A stretch of DNA of 64,000 bases from Pseudomonas lutea. GTDB lineage: Bacteria > Pseudomonadota > Gammaproteobacteria > Pseudomonadales > Pseudomonadaceae. Below are positions 44,577 to 52,966 of this stretch, in pieces. Positions within the stretch are counted from its first letter, which is position 1. Each line of letters begins with the position of its first letter. The position numbers were made by a program, and so were the translations under genes. Below the pieces are notes generated by a model that saw only the letters and a program-made list of their open reading frames with translations, was not told the DNA's origin and did not search any database. Location: NCBI RefSeq assembly GCF_000759445.1, contig NZ_JRMB01000001.1:186001-250000 (forward strand), written 5' to 3'.

Positions 44577-47500
44577 ATGCTCACCGCACTGCCACCTTTC
44601 TTCGATCACAGCCGCCACACGCTCGTTGTCCATAGCTTGCCTGTCTCGCTCGATGTTCTGGCTTTTGAAGGCGAAGAACAGCTGAGTCAGCCGTTTCTTT
44701 ACCGCATCGAATTCACCTCCCTTGATCGCGACATCGCGGCCGATCAAATCCTGGGCAAGAGCGCCCAGTTCAGCCTGCATGCTGCCCCGCATACCTTGCC
44801 CAGAGCCATTCGGGGCTTGCCGGTGCCGAAGGTCGAAGCGCTGCGCACGCTGCATGGCGTCATTACCGGTTTCAAGCGGCTCTCGGGTTCAGTGGATGAA
44901 GCGCGCTACGAAGTGACGCTGCAGCCGCTGCTGGCCTTGCTCGGGCGTGGCAAGCAATACCGGATCTACCAGCACCAGTCGGTGCCGGAGATCGTCGAGA
45001 GCGTTTTGCGCACTCGGCATGATTTCGAGGGGCAGGATTTCCGGTTCACCCTGGTGCGCGACTACCCGCGGCGCGAGCAGGTGATGCAGTACGGCGAGAG
45101 TGACCTGGCCTTTATTTCGCGGCTGCTGGCGGAAGTGGGGATCTGGTACCGGTTCACCAACGACGAGCGATTGGGTCTTGCGGTGGTCGAGTTTCACGAC
45201 GATCAGCGCCACTACGTCAAGCCGCGGATCAGTCTTCCGTATCGCCCTCAGTCCGGTTTGGGAAGCAGTGGCGAGGACGGCGTCTGGCAGTTGCAGGCGA
45301 GTCATGAGGTGGTCGAAAAAAGCATCCACTTTCGGGCTTATCACCATCGCGATGCCCGTGCATGGCTGGACGGGTCGGTGGATCAGACCCGGGGTGACAC
45401 GACGACTTATGGTGAGGCGTATCACTACGCCGAACCTTATACCGCGCTGGGTGACAAGCTCGATCAGGATGAGGACCTGCTGGGGGAAAGCGGGTTTTTC
45501 TATGCCCGGCTTCGGCATGAACAGTATCTGAATGGGCAGACGTTGCTCAGCGGTGTTTGTAGCAGTGCTTCTTTGGGACTGGCGCAGGTGCTGCAGATTT
45601 CAGGCGGCGCGCCGCAGGCGTTTGAGCCGGGTGCGGTTGTTACTCGATTGCTACTGCGTGCCGCGCGGGACCGCAGTTTCGAGCTGAGCTTTGAGGCGAT
45701 TCCCTATTCGGAAAGCCTGTGCTTCCGACCGCCGTTGCTGGAAAAACCGAAGATGGCCGGGACTGTTCCGGCCCGCGTGACTAGCTCGCTGGCCAACGAT
45801 CCGTACAGCCACATCGACAGTGAAGGCCGCTACAAGGTCAGCTTCTTATTCGACCGCGACAGCTGGAAGCTGGGTCAGGAGAGCCTGTGGTTGCGTTTGG
45901 CCAGGCCGTACGCCGGAGATACCCACGGCCTGCACCTGCCGCTGATCTGCGGCACCGAAGTGGCGATTGCGTTTGAACAAGGCGACCCCGACCGGCCGTA
46001 CATCGCCCACGCTTTGCACGACAGCCGACATCCCGACCACGTTACGTTGTTGCGCCGGGACTACACGCGCAATGTGCTGCGCACTCCGGCCAACAACAAA
46101 CTGCGGATGGAGGATGAGCGCGGCAAAGAGCACATCAAGCTCAGCACCGAACACAGCGGCAAGAGCCAGCTGAATCTTGGGCATCTGGTGGATGACGAGA
46201 AGCTAAAACGCGGCGAAGGGTTTGAGCTGCGCACCGATGGCCGGGGTGCGATTCGGGCCGGGAATGGGTTGTTTATCAGTGCGGATGAACAGACCAAAGC
46301 CCAAGGCAAGCAGCTGGACATGGATGCAGCAGTGGGCCGCTTGCAGCACGCCGGCGAACAGCTCGAACGGCTATCGGCCGACGCCGCTCTCAGCCAGGCA
46401 GATCCAGCGGATGTACAGGCGCAGCTCGATCTGCTGACAGACAAGCTCAAGGCACTGCAGCAATCCGTCCTTCTGCTCAGCGCCCCGCAGGGCATTGCGC
46501 TGACCAGCGGCGGGCATCTGCAGCTGGCCTCGCAAGACAACCTGATGCTCAACGCGGGCGGCGCGGCCGACATCAGCGTGGTGAAGAAAATGTTCATGGG
46601 CATCGGCCAGGGGCTGAGCGTGTTCGTGCGCAAGCTCGGGATCAAACTGATCGCCAACCAGGGACCGGTGAGTATCCAGGCGCAAAATGATCGTCTGGAG
46701 CTGCTGGCCCGCCAAGGCCTGAACATCACCAGCACCGGAGACGAAATTCACATCACCGCCAAGAAACGCATCGTCCTCAATGCAGGCGGCAGCTACCTCG
46801 CCATTGAGCAATGCAGCATCGAATCCGGCACCGCCGGCGACTACCTGATCAAGGCCGCGCACTTCGACTTCAGACCAAAAGCCACACAGGCGGCAATTCT
46901 GCCCGTCTTGCCGGCGGGGCTGGAGGCTCCATCGAACCTGCATGGGCTTGGACCCAGCCTTCGCGGCAGTAACACCCACTCCGAGCAGAGCGCGACGGGC
47001 GATACCGGGCCTAAGCTAGAGCCCGAGCCATTGGAAGAGGAAGAGGAGGAAGAGGAGATCACCGAAGGGCTCACCGAGGGCATCACCCTGAGGATTGGCC
47101 TGTTCTTCGACGGCACCGGCAACAACCAGAGCAATGCGGCGGCGACGGAGCAATGCCGACGTCAGGATCTGAACAGTTTCACGGCTGAGGAACTGGAGAG
47201 CATTGCGGCAACATGCGAGCAATACGGGTTTGGCGAGTTTGACGGGAGCGGGTTCAACAGCGCGCCGGATAACAGTTACGGGAATGCGCCGAGCAATGTG
47301 GCGCATTTGTATGACTTGTATCCGGATAACACTGCTACGCCGTTAAGCGAAGATGCCGAGATTGGGTACGTCAGGGTTTACGTCGAAGGTATTGGTACTC
47401 GAAGCGGTGGTGCAGATGCAACGCTGATTGGCCAAGGTCTTGGACAGGGGGAAACGGGTGTGGTGGCGCGAGTTGGGCAGGTGCCAAATCTGCTCCTGAA

Positions 47501-48518
47501 ACAAATAGATCTTCTGCAAGAAACAAATTCGGACATTGCTGTCCAGAAAATTGAGTTCGACATTTTTGGCTTCAGCCGTGGCGCGGCCGCGGCTCGCCAT
47601 TGCGCTAATGAAGTGCTTAAGCCGGGTCGTGGGTTGTTCCGCGAACTGCTTGCCGGAGGCTCGGCAGGCCTATTGAAACATGTTAATTCGGTATCTGATG
47701 TCTGTATCAACCTGATCGGTCTTTTCGACACCGTTGCTGCGATCTCAGACCCGTTGCATGGCGACTTCAGTCCCGGTAATGACGTCAATCGTGGCGTCAA
47801 TCTTTACCTTCCACCTGACTGCGCCCGACAAGTTATCCAGCTGCACGCTCTTGACGAATATCGGGCTGATTACTCTCTTAAGGCCGTGCACTCCACCCAC
47901 CTGCAAATCGGCCTGCCCGGCGCGCATTCGGATATCGGTGGCGGCTACCTGCCTCGTGCCCGAGAAAAGTTATGGATGATACGGCCGCGCAAGGCCAGTG
48001 TCGGCGAGCATCAGAGAATCGAATCCCATCCGATGTGGCTCAGCGCGGACGGCCAGGCCAAGGTGCTACGTGAATCAGGCGCGGCGCGCGAAGGGACTGT
48101 TGTGGTCAAGGCCTGGCCTGCACCGACCAGTCCTCGTGGCAGGGCTGAGTCGGTTACGCAGGATTACTGGATTACCGTCACCCTGGAGCGACAGGTGCGC
48201 GGCGAATTGGCCCTGATTGCGCTTCGCGTAATGCGGGAGTTGGGCATGCGCCATGGCGTACCTTTCAAAGGGCTGGAAGAGCGGCCTGAGCTCGAATTGC
48301 CAGATGAACTCAAGCCTATCAACGAGCGAATCCTGCAGCAGGTCTTTGCGGACGGGGTCGTGGGACTTGAACCCGCGCAAAAGGCATTGCTCAGCGCGCG
48401 TTACATTCACATGTCCGCGCACTGGACTCCCAAAGGGCCCTTCCTACTGAGCAAACCGGCGGCATTGAACCGCCGTAACGTGCACCTCAATCGTCCGCAA
48501 GAAGGTTATCCAGCATGA
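44577..48518 (+). CDS. vgrG: VgrG spike fused to a DUF2235 (Tle1-type) phospholipase effector domain, type VI secretion
   Basis: A 1313-residue evolved VgrG. Residues 1 to about 500 are the gp27/gp5-like spike base (YGESDLAFISRLLAEVGIWYRF; GTEVAIAFEQGDPDRPYIAHALHDS), followed by a needle with DUF2345 (about 610-770) and a flexible linker with eight glutamates near 818-826. From about 836 a DUF2235 alpha/beta hydrolase starts (LRIGLFFDGTGNNQSN): Ser1000 in GFSRGAA is the nucleophile, with Asp1051 (GLFDTVA) and His1117 (GAHSDIGGGY) as probable partners. Tle1 proteins are phospholipases delivered into rival cells. AGGGA precedes the ATG. The stop overlaps the first of three DUF2931 lipoprotein genes. 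No PAAR, adaptor or structural T6SS gene is near, so the secretion machine must be encoded elsewhere. Confidence 0.92.
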   Translation: MLTALPPFFDHSRHTLVVHSLPVSLDVLAFEGEEQLSQPFLYRIEFTSLDRDIAADQILGKSAQFSLHAAPHTLPRAIRGLPVPKVEALRTLHGVITGFKRLSGSVDEARYEVTLQPLLALLGRGKQYRIYQHQSVPEIVESVLRTRHDFEGQDFRFTLVRDYPRREQVMQYGESDLAFISRLLAEVGIWYRFTNDERLGLAVVEFHDDQRHYVKPRISLPYRPQSGLGSSGEDGVWQLQASHEVVEKSIHFRAYHHRDARAWLDGSVDQTRGDTTTYGEAYHYAEPYTALGDKLDQDEDLLGESGFFYARLRHEQYLNGQTLLSGVCSSASLGLAQVLQISGGAPQAFEPGAVVTRLLLRAARDRSFELSFEAIPYSESLCFRPPLLEKPKMAGTVPARVTSSLANDPYSHIDSEGRYKVSFLFDRDSWKLGQESLWLRLARPYAGDTHGLHLPLICGTEVAIAFEQGDPDRPYIAHALHDSRHPDHVTLLRRDYTRNVLRTPANNKLRMEDERGKEHIKLSTEHSGKSQLNLGHLVDDEKLKRGEGFELRTDGRGAIRAGNGLFISADEQTKAQGKQLDMDAAVGRLQHAGEQLERLSADAALSQADPADVQAQLDLLTDKLKALQQSVLLLSAPQGIALTSGGHLQLASQDNLMLNAGGAADISVVKKMFMGIGQGLSVFVRKLGIKLIANQGPVSIQAQNDRLELLARQGLNITSTGDEIHITAKKRIVLNAGGSYLAIEQCSIESGTAGDYLIKAAHFDFRPKATQAAILPVLPAGLEAPSNLHGLGPSLRGSNTHSEQSATGDTGPKLEPEPLEEEEEEEEITEGLTEGITLRIGLFFDGTGNNQSNAAATEQCRRQDLNSFTAEELESIAATCEQYGFGEFDGSGFNSAPDNSYGNAPSNVAHLYDLYPDNTATPLSEDAEIGYVRVYVEGIGTRSGGADATLIGQGLGQGETGVVARVGQVPNLLLKQIDLLQETNSDIAVQKIEFDIFGFSRGAAAARHCANEVLKPGRGLFRELLAGGSAGLLKHVNSVSDVCINLIGLFDTVAAISDPLHGDFSPGNDVNRGVNLYLPPDCARQVIQLHALDEYRADYSLKAVHSTHLQIGLPGAHSDIGGGYLPRAREKLWMIRPRKASVGEHQRIESHPMWLSADGQAKVLRESGAAREGTVVVKAWPAPTSPRGRAESVTQDYWITVTLERQVRGELALIALRVMRELGMRHGVPFKGLEERPELELPDELKPINERILQQVFADGVVGLEPAQKALLSARYIHMSAHWTPKGPFLLSKPAALNRRNVHLNRPQEGYPA

Positions 48519-49153
48519 GGCGCCTGGCTTCTGCGGTACTTATGTTATGCAGCCTAAGTGCGTGCGCGAATGGGCCGAGATTGCCGCCGACGCCTAATCT
48601 GCCGTATCCGGCTTGGTATGTGGGCTTCGCTGCACCCAAACATATGGAGGTGTGGGTGGAGACCGTCGATGTGCTGGACAAGCGCGGACTTGCTTTCTAT
48701 CGGGTACATGGTGGTGTTGCCAGCTATACCGGAAAAACCGAGGGCTGGCACCGAGGGGGTTCAGGAGGGAAACCTATCAATAACGTCGATCTCCCTGACC
48801 AGATCTTCCTGCGCTGGCAGTCTTTGGTCGAGCCGCAGACTTATAAGCTCAAAATTCAAATTCCGCAGTGGGTACGCGATGAGATGGTTAGGCCCGAACG
48901 AGTCCTTTGCAAGTTTAAACAGCGATGGAAAACCGATTATCGCGACATCATCGCGCTTGGCATGGCCCCCGGAGGCATCGTAAAAGTTTGGGTCGGGGGC
49001 GCCTGCCTGGGTTTCACCGAAATCGGTCGTTTTCAGGCCGAAGTAGAGCCGCGTGGTCCTTACCGCGGTGCCAGCAAAGGCAAGTACGTACCACTTGAAC
49101 CTGAGAACAAAGCCTATATCGACCAGCACGGTATTCCCTATGGAAGCTGGTAA
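48515..49153 (+). CDS. DUF2931 lipoprotein, copy 1, putative immunity protein
   Basis: A 212-residue protein with a lipoprotein signal: MRRLASAVLM then LCSLSAC, acylated at Cys17. Residue +2 is Ala, which favours outer-membrane sorting facing the periplasm. The body has the DUF2931 core (AWYVGFAAPKHMEVWVETVDV; FLRWQSLVEPQTYKLKI; QWVRDEM). The start codon overlaps the stop of the VgrG-effector gene (ATGA), so the two are cotranslated, as is common for effector-immunity pairs. Copies 2 and 3 follow on a 742-bp period. It differs from copy 3 mainly around residues 131-142 (KFKQRWKTDYRD). Confidence 0.85.
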   Translation: MRRLASAVLMLCSLSACANGPRLPPTPNLPYPAWYVGFAAPKHMEVWVETVDVLDKRGLAFYRVHGGVASYTGKTEGWHRGGSGGKPINNVDLPDQIFLRWQSLVEPQTYKLKIQIPQWVRDEMVRPERVLCKFKQRWKTDYRDIIALGMAPGGIVKVWVGGACLGFTEIGRFQAEVEPRGPYRGASKGKYVPLEPENKAYIDQHGIPYGSW

Positions 49154-49256
49154 TCCTGCCATGGCCGCTCACAAGGACTTTCGGTTCAATAGTCGTGTGG
49201 TGCCGCCAAGCCCACGGCGCCCGCATGGGCAATCTGAGGCCGACTGTGTATCGAGA
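49154..49256. repeat. 103-base spacer between copies 1 and 2, repeated almost identically at 49896-49998
   Basis: The spacer holds ATGGCCGCTCACAAGGACTT and continues in frame into the next lipoprotein, so each of copies 2 and 3 could be read with about 32 extra residues before its signal peptide. The two spacers differ by only a few bases, which shows that the duplicated unit is spacer plus gene (742 bp). It is not present before copy 1, which abuts the effector gene. Its origin is unknown. Confidence 0.85.
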
Positions 49257-49895
49257 ATGAAGCGCCTGGCCTGTGCGGTAGTTTTGTTGTGCAGCCTAAG
49301 CGCGTGTGCGAATGGGCCGAGATTGCCGCCGACGCCCAAGCTGCCGTACCCGGCTTGGTATGTGGGCTTCGCTGCACCCAAGCACATGGAGGTGTGGGTG
49401 GAGACCGTCGATGTGCTGGACAAGCGCGGACTTGCTTTCTATCGGGTACATGGTGGTGTTGCCAGCTATACCGGAAAAACCGAGGGCTGGCACCGAGGGG
49501 GTTCAGGAGGGAAACCTATCAATAACGTCGATCTCCCTGACCAGATCTTCCTGCGCTGGCAGTCACTCGTAGAACCTCAAGCTTACAAAATCAGTATTCG
49601 GATACCACAGTGGGTGCGCGATGAGATGCTTAAGCCAGAGCAAGGGTTTTGCCAGTGGGCAGGTGAGTGGCAAGAGGATTATCGCGGCACCGTAACCTTA
49701 GGAATGGCTCCGGGCGGAATCGTGAAGGTGTGGGTGGGTGGATCCTGTCTAGGCTTCAAAGAAGTTGGCCGTTACCAAGCCAAGGTAGAGCCTCTTGGCC
49801 CTTACCGAAACGGAAAAGGGTTGTTTTACCGAGCGCCTAATCCAAAGGCCCAAGCCTGGATCGATCAGCATGGTATCCCCTATGGAAGCTGGTAA
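49257..49895 (+). CDS. DUF2931 lipoprotein, copy 2, putative immunity protein with a divergent C-terminal half
   Basis: Again 212 residues, with the lipobox LSAC at Cys17. Up to about residue 104 it is nearly identical to copies 1 and 3; the central 110 bases (AGCTATACCGGAAAAACCGA onwards) are identical at the DNA level in all three. After FLRWQSLVEPQ it differs strongly: AYKISIRIPQW, GFCQWAGEWQEDYRGTV and YRNGKGLFYRAPNPKAQAW, but it returns to the shared end IDQHGIPYGSW. This mosaic points to recombination with a different allele. It may protect against a variant effector or act on a different domain. Confidence 0.83.
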   Translation: MKRLACAVVLLCSLSACANGPRLPPTPKLPYPAWYVGFAAPKHMEVWVETVDVLDKRGLAFYRVHGGVASYTGKTEGWHRGGSGGKPINNVDLPDQIFLRWQSLVEPQAYKISIRIPQWVRDEMLKPEQGFCQWAGEWQEDYRGTVTLGMAPGGIVKVWVGGSCLGFKEVGRYQAKVEPLGPYRNGKGLFYRAPNPKAQAWIDQHGIPYGSW

Positions 49896-49998
49896 TCCTG
49901 CCATGGCCGCTCACAAGGACTTTCGGTTCAATAGTCGCGTGGTGCCGCCAAGCCCACGGCGCCCGCATGGGCAATCTGAGGCCGACTGTGTATCGAGG

Positions 49999-50637
49999 AT
50001 GAAGCGCCTGGCTTGTGCGGTACTTATGTTATGCAGCTTAAGTGCGTGCGGCGGTGGGCCGAGATTGCCGCCAACGCCCAAGCTGCCGTATTCGGCTTGG
50101 TACATCGGCTTAGCTGCGCCCAAGCATATGGAGGTATGGGTGGAAACTGTCGATGTACTGGATAAGCGTGGACTGGCTTTCTACCGGGTACATGGCGGTG
50201 TTGCCAGCTATACCGGAAAAACCGAGGGCTGGCACCGAGGGGGTTCAGGAGGGAAACCTATCAATAACGTCGATCTCCCTGACCAGATCTTCCTGCGCTG
50301 GCAGTCTTTGGTCGAGCCGCAGACTTATAAGCTCAAAATTCAAATTCCGCAGTGGGTACGCGATGAGATGGTTAGGCCCGAACGGGTTCTATGCCAGTGG
50401 AATCAGCAATGGAAGATCGACTATCGGGAAACAATCTCGCTTGGCATGGCACCCGGAGGAATTGTAAAAATCTGGGTCGGCGGCTCCTGCCTGGGTTTCA
50501 CCGAAATCGGTCGTTTTCAGGCCGAAGTAGAGCCGCGTGGTCCTTACCGCGGAGCCAGCAAAGGCAAGTACATACCACTTGAGCCTGAGAACAAAGCCTA
50601 CATCGACCAGCACGGTATTCCCTATGGAAGCTGGTAA
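49999..50637 (+). CDS. DUF2931 lipoprotein, copy 3, putative immunity protein
   Basis: 212 residues, lipobox LSAC at Cys17 followed by GGG instead of ANG. Its C-terminal half returns to the copy 1 type (QTYKLKIQIPQWVRDEMVRPERVLC and RFQAEVEPRGPYRGASKGKY), with differences near LCQWNQQWKIDYRET, which in part resembles copy 2 (CQW). It is the last gene of the run; no terminator on the plus strand is obvious before the opposite-strand gene. Equal length of all three copies suggests that all remain under selection. Confidence 0.84.
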   Translation: MKRLACAVLMLCSLSACGGGPRLPPTPKLPYSAWYIGLAAPKHMEVWVETVDVLDKRGLAFYRVHGGVASYTGKTEGWHRGGSGGKPINNVDLPDQIFLRWQSLVEPQTYKLKIQIPQWVRDEMVRPERVLCQWNQQWKIDYRETISLGMAPGGIVKIWVGGSCLGFTEIGRFQAEVEPRGPYRGASKGKYIPLEPENKAYIDQHGIPYGSW

Positions 50638-50712
50638 GCCCGCCCAAAGCACAAGAAGAACACAGCACACCTAATATCTGTTCTCGCCGCCAACATCTAT
50701 AAACCCCAAGCC

Positions 50713-50753
50713 AAAAAAAACCGCGCCGTCTCTCATGGAGACCAGCGCGGTTT
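50713..50753 (-). terminator. intrinsic terminator of the 24-residue peptide gene
   Basis: AAACCGCGC (50718-50726) pairs with GCGCGGTTT (50745-50753), and an inner stem GTCTC/GAGAC extends it. On the minus strand it is followed by a run of eight T. It lies just downstream of the small gene at 50767-50841. Confidence 0.88.
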
Positions 50754-50766
50754 CTAGACCACTAGA

Positions 50767-50841
50767 TCAATGCACAAACAGTGCAATTAAAATAATGATC
50801 GGGATTGGGATGCCGAGGAACCAAAGAAGTAATGAACGCAT
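50767..50841 (-). CDS. 24-residue membrane peptide
   Basis: The frame MRSLLLWFLG-IPIPIIILIALFVH has a textbook ribosome site (AAGGAG, seven to eight bases before ATG) and a strong terminator directly after it. The peptide is almost wholly hydrophobic with a paired Pro motif (IPIPII) in the middle, so it should lie in the inner membrane. It is encoded 16 bases downstream of the membrane-protein gene that ends at 50857, in the same direction, and is likely cotranscribed. Function unknown; it may be a partner of that protein. It is too short for routine gene calling. Confidence 0.75.
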   Translation of the reverse strand: MRSLLLWFLGIPIPIIILIALFVH

Positions 50842-50856
50842 GATGACTCTCCTTAA

Positions 50857-51789
50857 TCAGCGGATGCTGGAAGTATTGGTATAGGTGCGGGTGTCGACAT
50901 AAGTCACTGCATCACGGCGACGGCCACCCCAGATAGCGGCGAGGCTGGCTACGAAAGCACCACACAGCAGGGCAACGAAGGTCCACAGCGCGCTCATTGC
51001 AGCAACTTTCGCAGCAGCGTCAGCGGCTTGTTGACCTTTCAGCTTGGCATCGGCTACGGCTTGCTTGGCTTGGCCGTAAACCTGATCAACGCGGGCCTGT
51101 GCATCGGCCTGGCTCATGTTGGTACGTTGAGCGACCAGTTGTGCAAGGTAGGTGCGGTCTTCCGGAGCCAGCTGACCGTCATTGGCCATGGTTTTGGTGA
51201 AGATACGCACCACCACGCCACGTGCAGCATCGTCGCTGACGGCAGCAGGGCGGTCGTCGCGGAACAGTGAATCAACAAAATAACCGTACTGGTCGCTGCT
51301 GGTATTGCCGGCAGCAGAGCCTGCGGCTGTAGCAGCTGTGCCTGCGACGCCCGCTGCTGCGGTTGCGCCGGCTTTGACGCCGCTGCCAACGATGCCGCTG
51401 ACCGAGCCTACGATCAGCACCGCAGCAACGAGGGTGGCGACTGCCCACGACAGGAAGCCATGCGCGGTATCACGGAAGTAGACTTCATCGCCATGCATGT
51501 TGGACCACTTGACGCGCAGACGACCGGCGAGGTATCCACCAAGGCCCGACGCAACGATCTGCGTCAGCGCCAGCCAGACAACGGTTGAAATGCCAATGGT
51601 CTTGGCACTGGCGCCTTCATTCGCCCAGGGCGACATGGCCGAGAATCCGAGACCGGACCCCAACAGCACCAAAATGAGAGACAACGCAGCAGCGCCCGCG
51701 GCGCCTGCGAAGATGGCGCCCCAGGACACGCCCGAGACCGAGGTGGTTTCCTCAACAGCGGCAGGATAGGAATCAGGTGTGACGTTCAT
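50857..51789 (-). CDS. membrane protein often called PhnA-like
   Basis: A 310-residue protein with four or five membrane segments: GVSWGAIFAGAAGAAALSLILVLLGSGLGFSA at the N-terminus, a second and third pair (TVVWLALTQIVASGLGGYLAGRL; GFLSWAVATLVAAVLIVGSVSGIVGSGV), and a C-terminal one (ALWTFVALLCGAFVASLAAIWGG). Between them is an Ala-rich region and a predicted helical hairpin (QAKQAVADAKLKGQQAADAAAKVAA). It is found in many pseudomonads and commonly labelled PhnA-like without functional basis. The start at 51789 follows GGAG. Confidence 0.75.
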   Translation of the reverse strand: MNVTPDSYPAAVEETTSVSGVSWGAIFAGAAGAAALSLILVLLGSGLGFSAMSPWANEGASAKTIGISTVVWLALTQIVASGLGGYLAGRLRVKWSNMHGDEVYFRDTAHGFLSWAVATLVAAVLIVGSVSGIVGSGVKAGATAAAGVAGTAATAAGSAAGNTSSDQYGYFVDSLFRDDRPAAVSDDAARGVVVRIFTKTMANDGQLAPEDRTYLAQLVAQRTNMSQADAQARVDQVYGQAKQAVADAKLKGQQAADAAAKVAAMSALWTFVALLCGAFVASLAAIWGGRRRDAVTYVDTRTYTNTSSIR

Positions 51790-52133
51790 GGTGCTGCTCC
51801 GTGCGAATGATTTTGTGCTTCTCCCCAAAAAGTTGCACCGCTTGTGCCAGTTCTGGAAGCGGGTATAAAAGCTTTTTAAATCATTGGCTTATGCGATTTG
51901 ACGCTGCGCTTTGGTCATGCAAAATGCATGACGTAGCTCTAAGGCATGGGCGTTCTGCCCGGTCAGCGGAATCACTGGCGCGTCAAAGGGTTGCGAGGCC
52001 TGGTTAACAGCGGCTCGGCAAACTTGTAACATTCAGGCACATTCTGTTCGGGATGGTGTCTTATGACGTCGACGCACGGCGTCTGCAGCTATAGTCCGCT
52101 CACGGCTCCACTTTCTTCGAGAGGTTAACCCGC
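51790..52133. other. 344-base divergent promoter region, nothing further seen
   Basis: It lies between the membrane-protein gene (minus) and the acetyltransferase gene (plus). The middle is moderately AT-rich (51855-51900). No repeat or palindrome of note was found. Confidence 0.4.
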
Positions 52134-52610
52134 ATGTTTCTTCATCGCCCCCTGGAAGAAAAAGACGTTCCTTTCATATGCGAAATGCCACAGAGCATTG
52201 ATGAGCTCTTCTATATGTTTCCCAAAGCGGTCTATCCGCTGACCCCAGAGCAGCTCAACGAGTCCATTGAGCAGCGCTCCGATAACACCGTGATCGAACT
52301 GGACGGGCAAGTGGTCGGGTTCGCCAACTTCTCCCGGTATGACTTCCGCGGCCGCTGTTCGATGGGCAATGTGATCATCGATCCGCGTTTTCGCTCCAAA
52401 GGGGTAGGGCGGTACATGATCGGCTGCATGATGGAGCTTGCATTCGGCAAGCACGAAGCCGCAGAACTGACGGCCTCCTGCTTCAATCACAATGTCCCCG
52501 GCCTTCTCTTTTATCCCAAGCTGGGTTTCAAGCCATTCGCCATCGAAGAGCGTCAGGACAAAAAAGGCGCTCGTGTCGCGCTGATCCACTTGAAACTTCC
52601 GCGCAGCTGA
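52134..52610 (+). CDS. GNAT-family N-acetyltransferase
   Basis: A 158-residue acetyltransferase. The acetyl-CoA-binding motif A is GNVIIDPRFRSKGVGRYMIGCMMELAF, with the R-S-K-G-V-G pyrophosphate loop; the later segment LTASCFNHNVPGLLFYPKLGFKPF is motif B. The acceptor (amine, peptide or small molecule) is unknown. GAGG precedes the ATG. A strong hairpin follows its stop. Confidence 0.87.
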   Translation: MFLHRPLEEKDVPFICEMPQSIDELFYMFPKAVYPLTPEQLNESIEQRSDNTVIELDGQVVGFANFSRYDFRGRCSMGNVIIDPRFRSKGVGRYMIGCMMELAFGKHEAAELTASCFNHNVPGLLFYPKLGFKPFAIEERQDKKGARVALIHLKLPRS

Positions 52611-52621
52611 TAATCCGATGT

Positions 52622-52654
52622 CACTCGTCGGCGCGCAGCGCCCTCCGACGAGTG
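52622..52654. other. hairpin after the acetyltransferase gene
   Basis: CACTCGTCGG and CCGACGAGTG form a perfect 10-bp stem with a 13-base loop, 12 bases after the stop codon. No T-run follows; it may end or protect the transcript. The remaining 312 bases to the next gene show nothing else. Confidence 0.6.
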
Positions 52655-52966
52655 GCGCTGCGCTTACGCTATCTCAGCCCATCTGGCAATTTCGCGTTTT
52701 CGGATCCGATTTCCTCGGCCTGAAACGATTAACGCGCACTCCTCTGTCACGTCCTGTCTCAAGCAACCGGCTGCCCTTTATCGCTCTGCATCAGAGCGGC
52801 GCCCCTGGGCGTTTGCGCCACTTTGGGGCGCGGCGTATAACCTGATATAGGCTGCTCAGCCGGATGGCGGCAGGGCGGCAAAAGGCCGTTGACACGGCAC
52901 TGGGTTTATTGAAGTCAGGCGAGTGGCTGAGCGCGTCATAACAGTCCTGCCTGTGGAGGATTGAAG

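Noticed and set aside
44396..44635. 79-residue frame before vgrG
   Set aside because: It overlaps the vgrG start in another frame, has no recognised sequence and no ribosome site.
52618..52845. 75-residue frame after the acetyltransferase gene
   Set aside because: It begins inside a terminator-like hairpin and shows no protein-like features.
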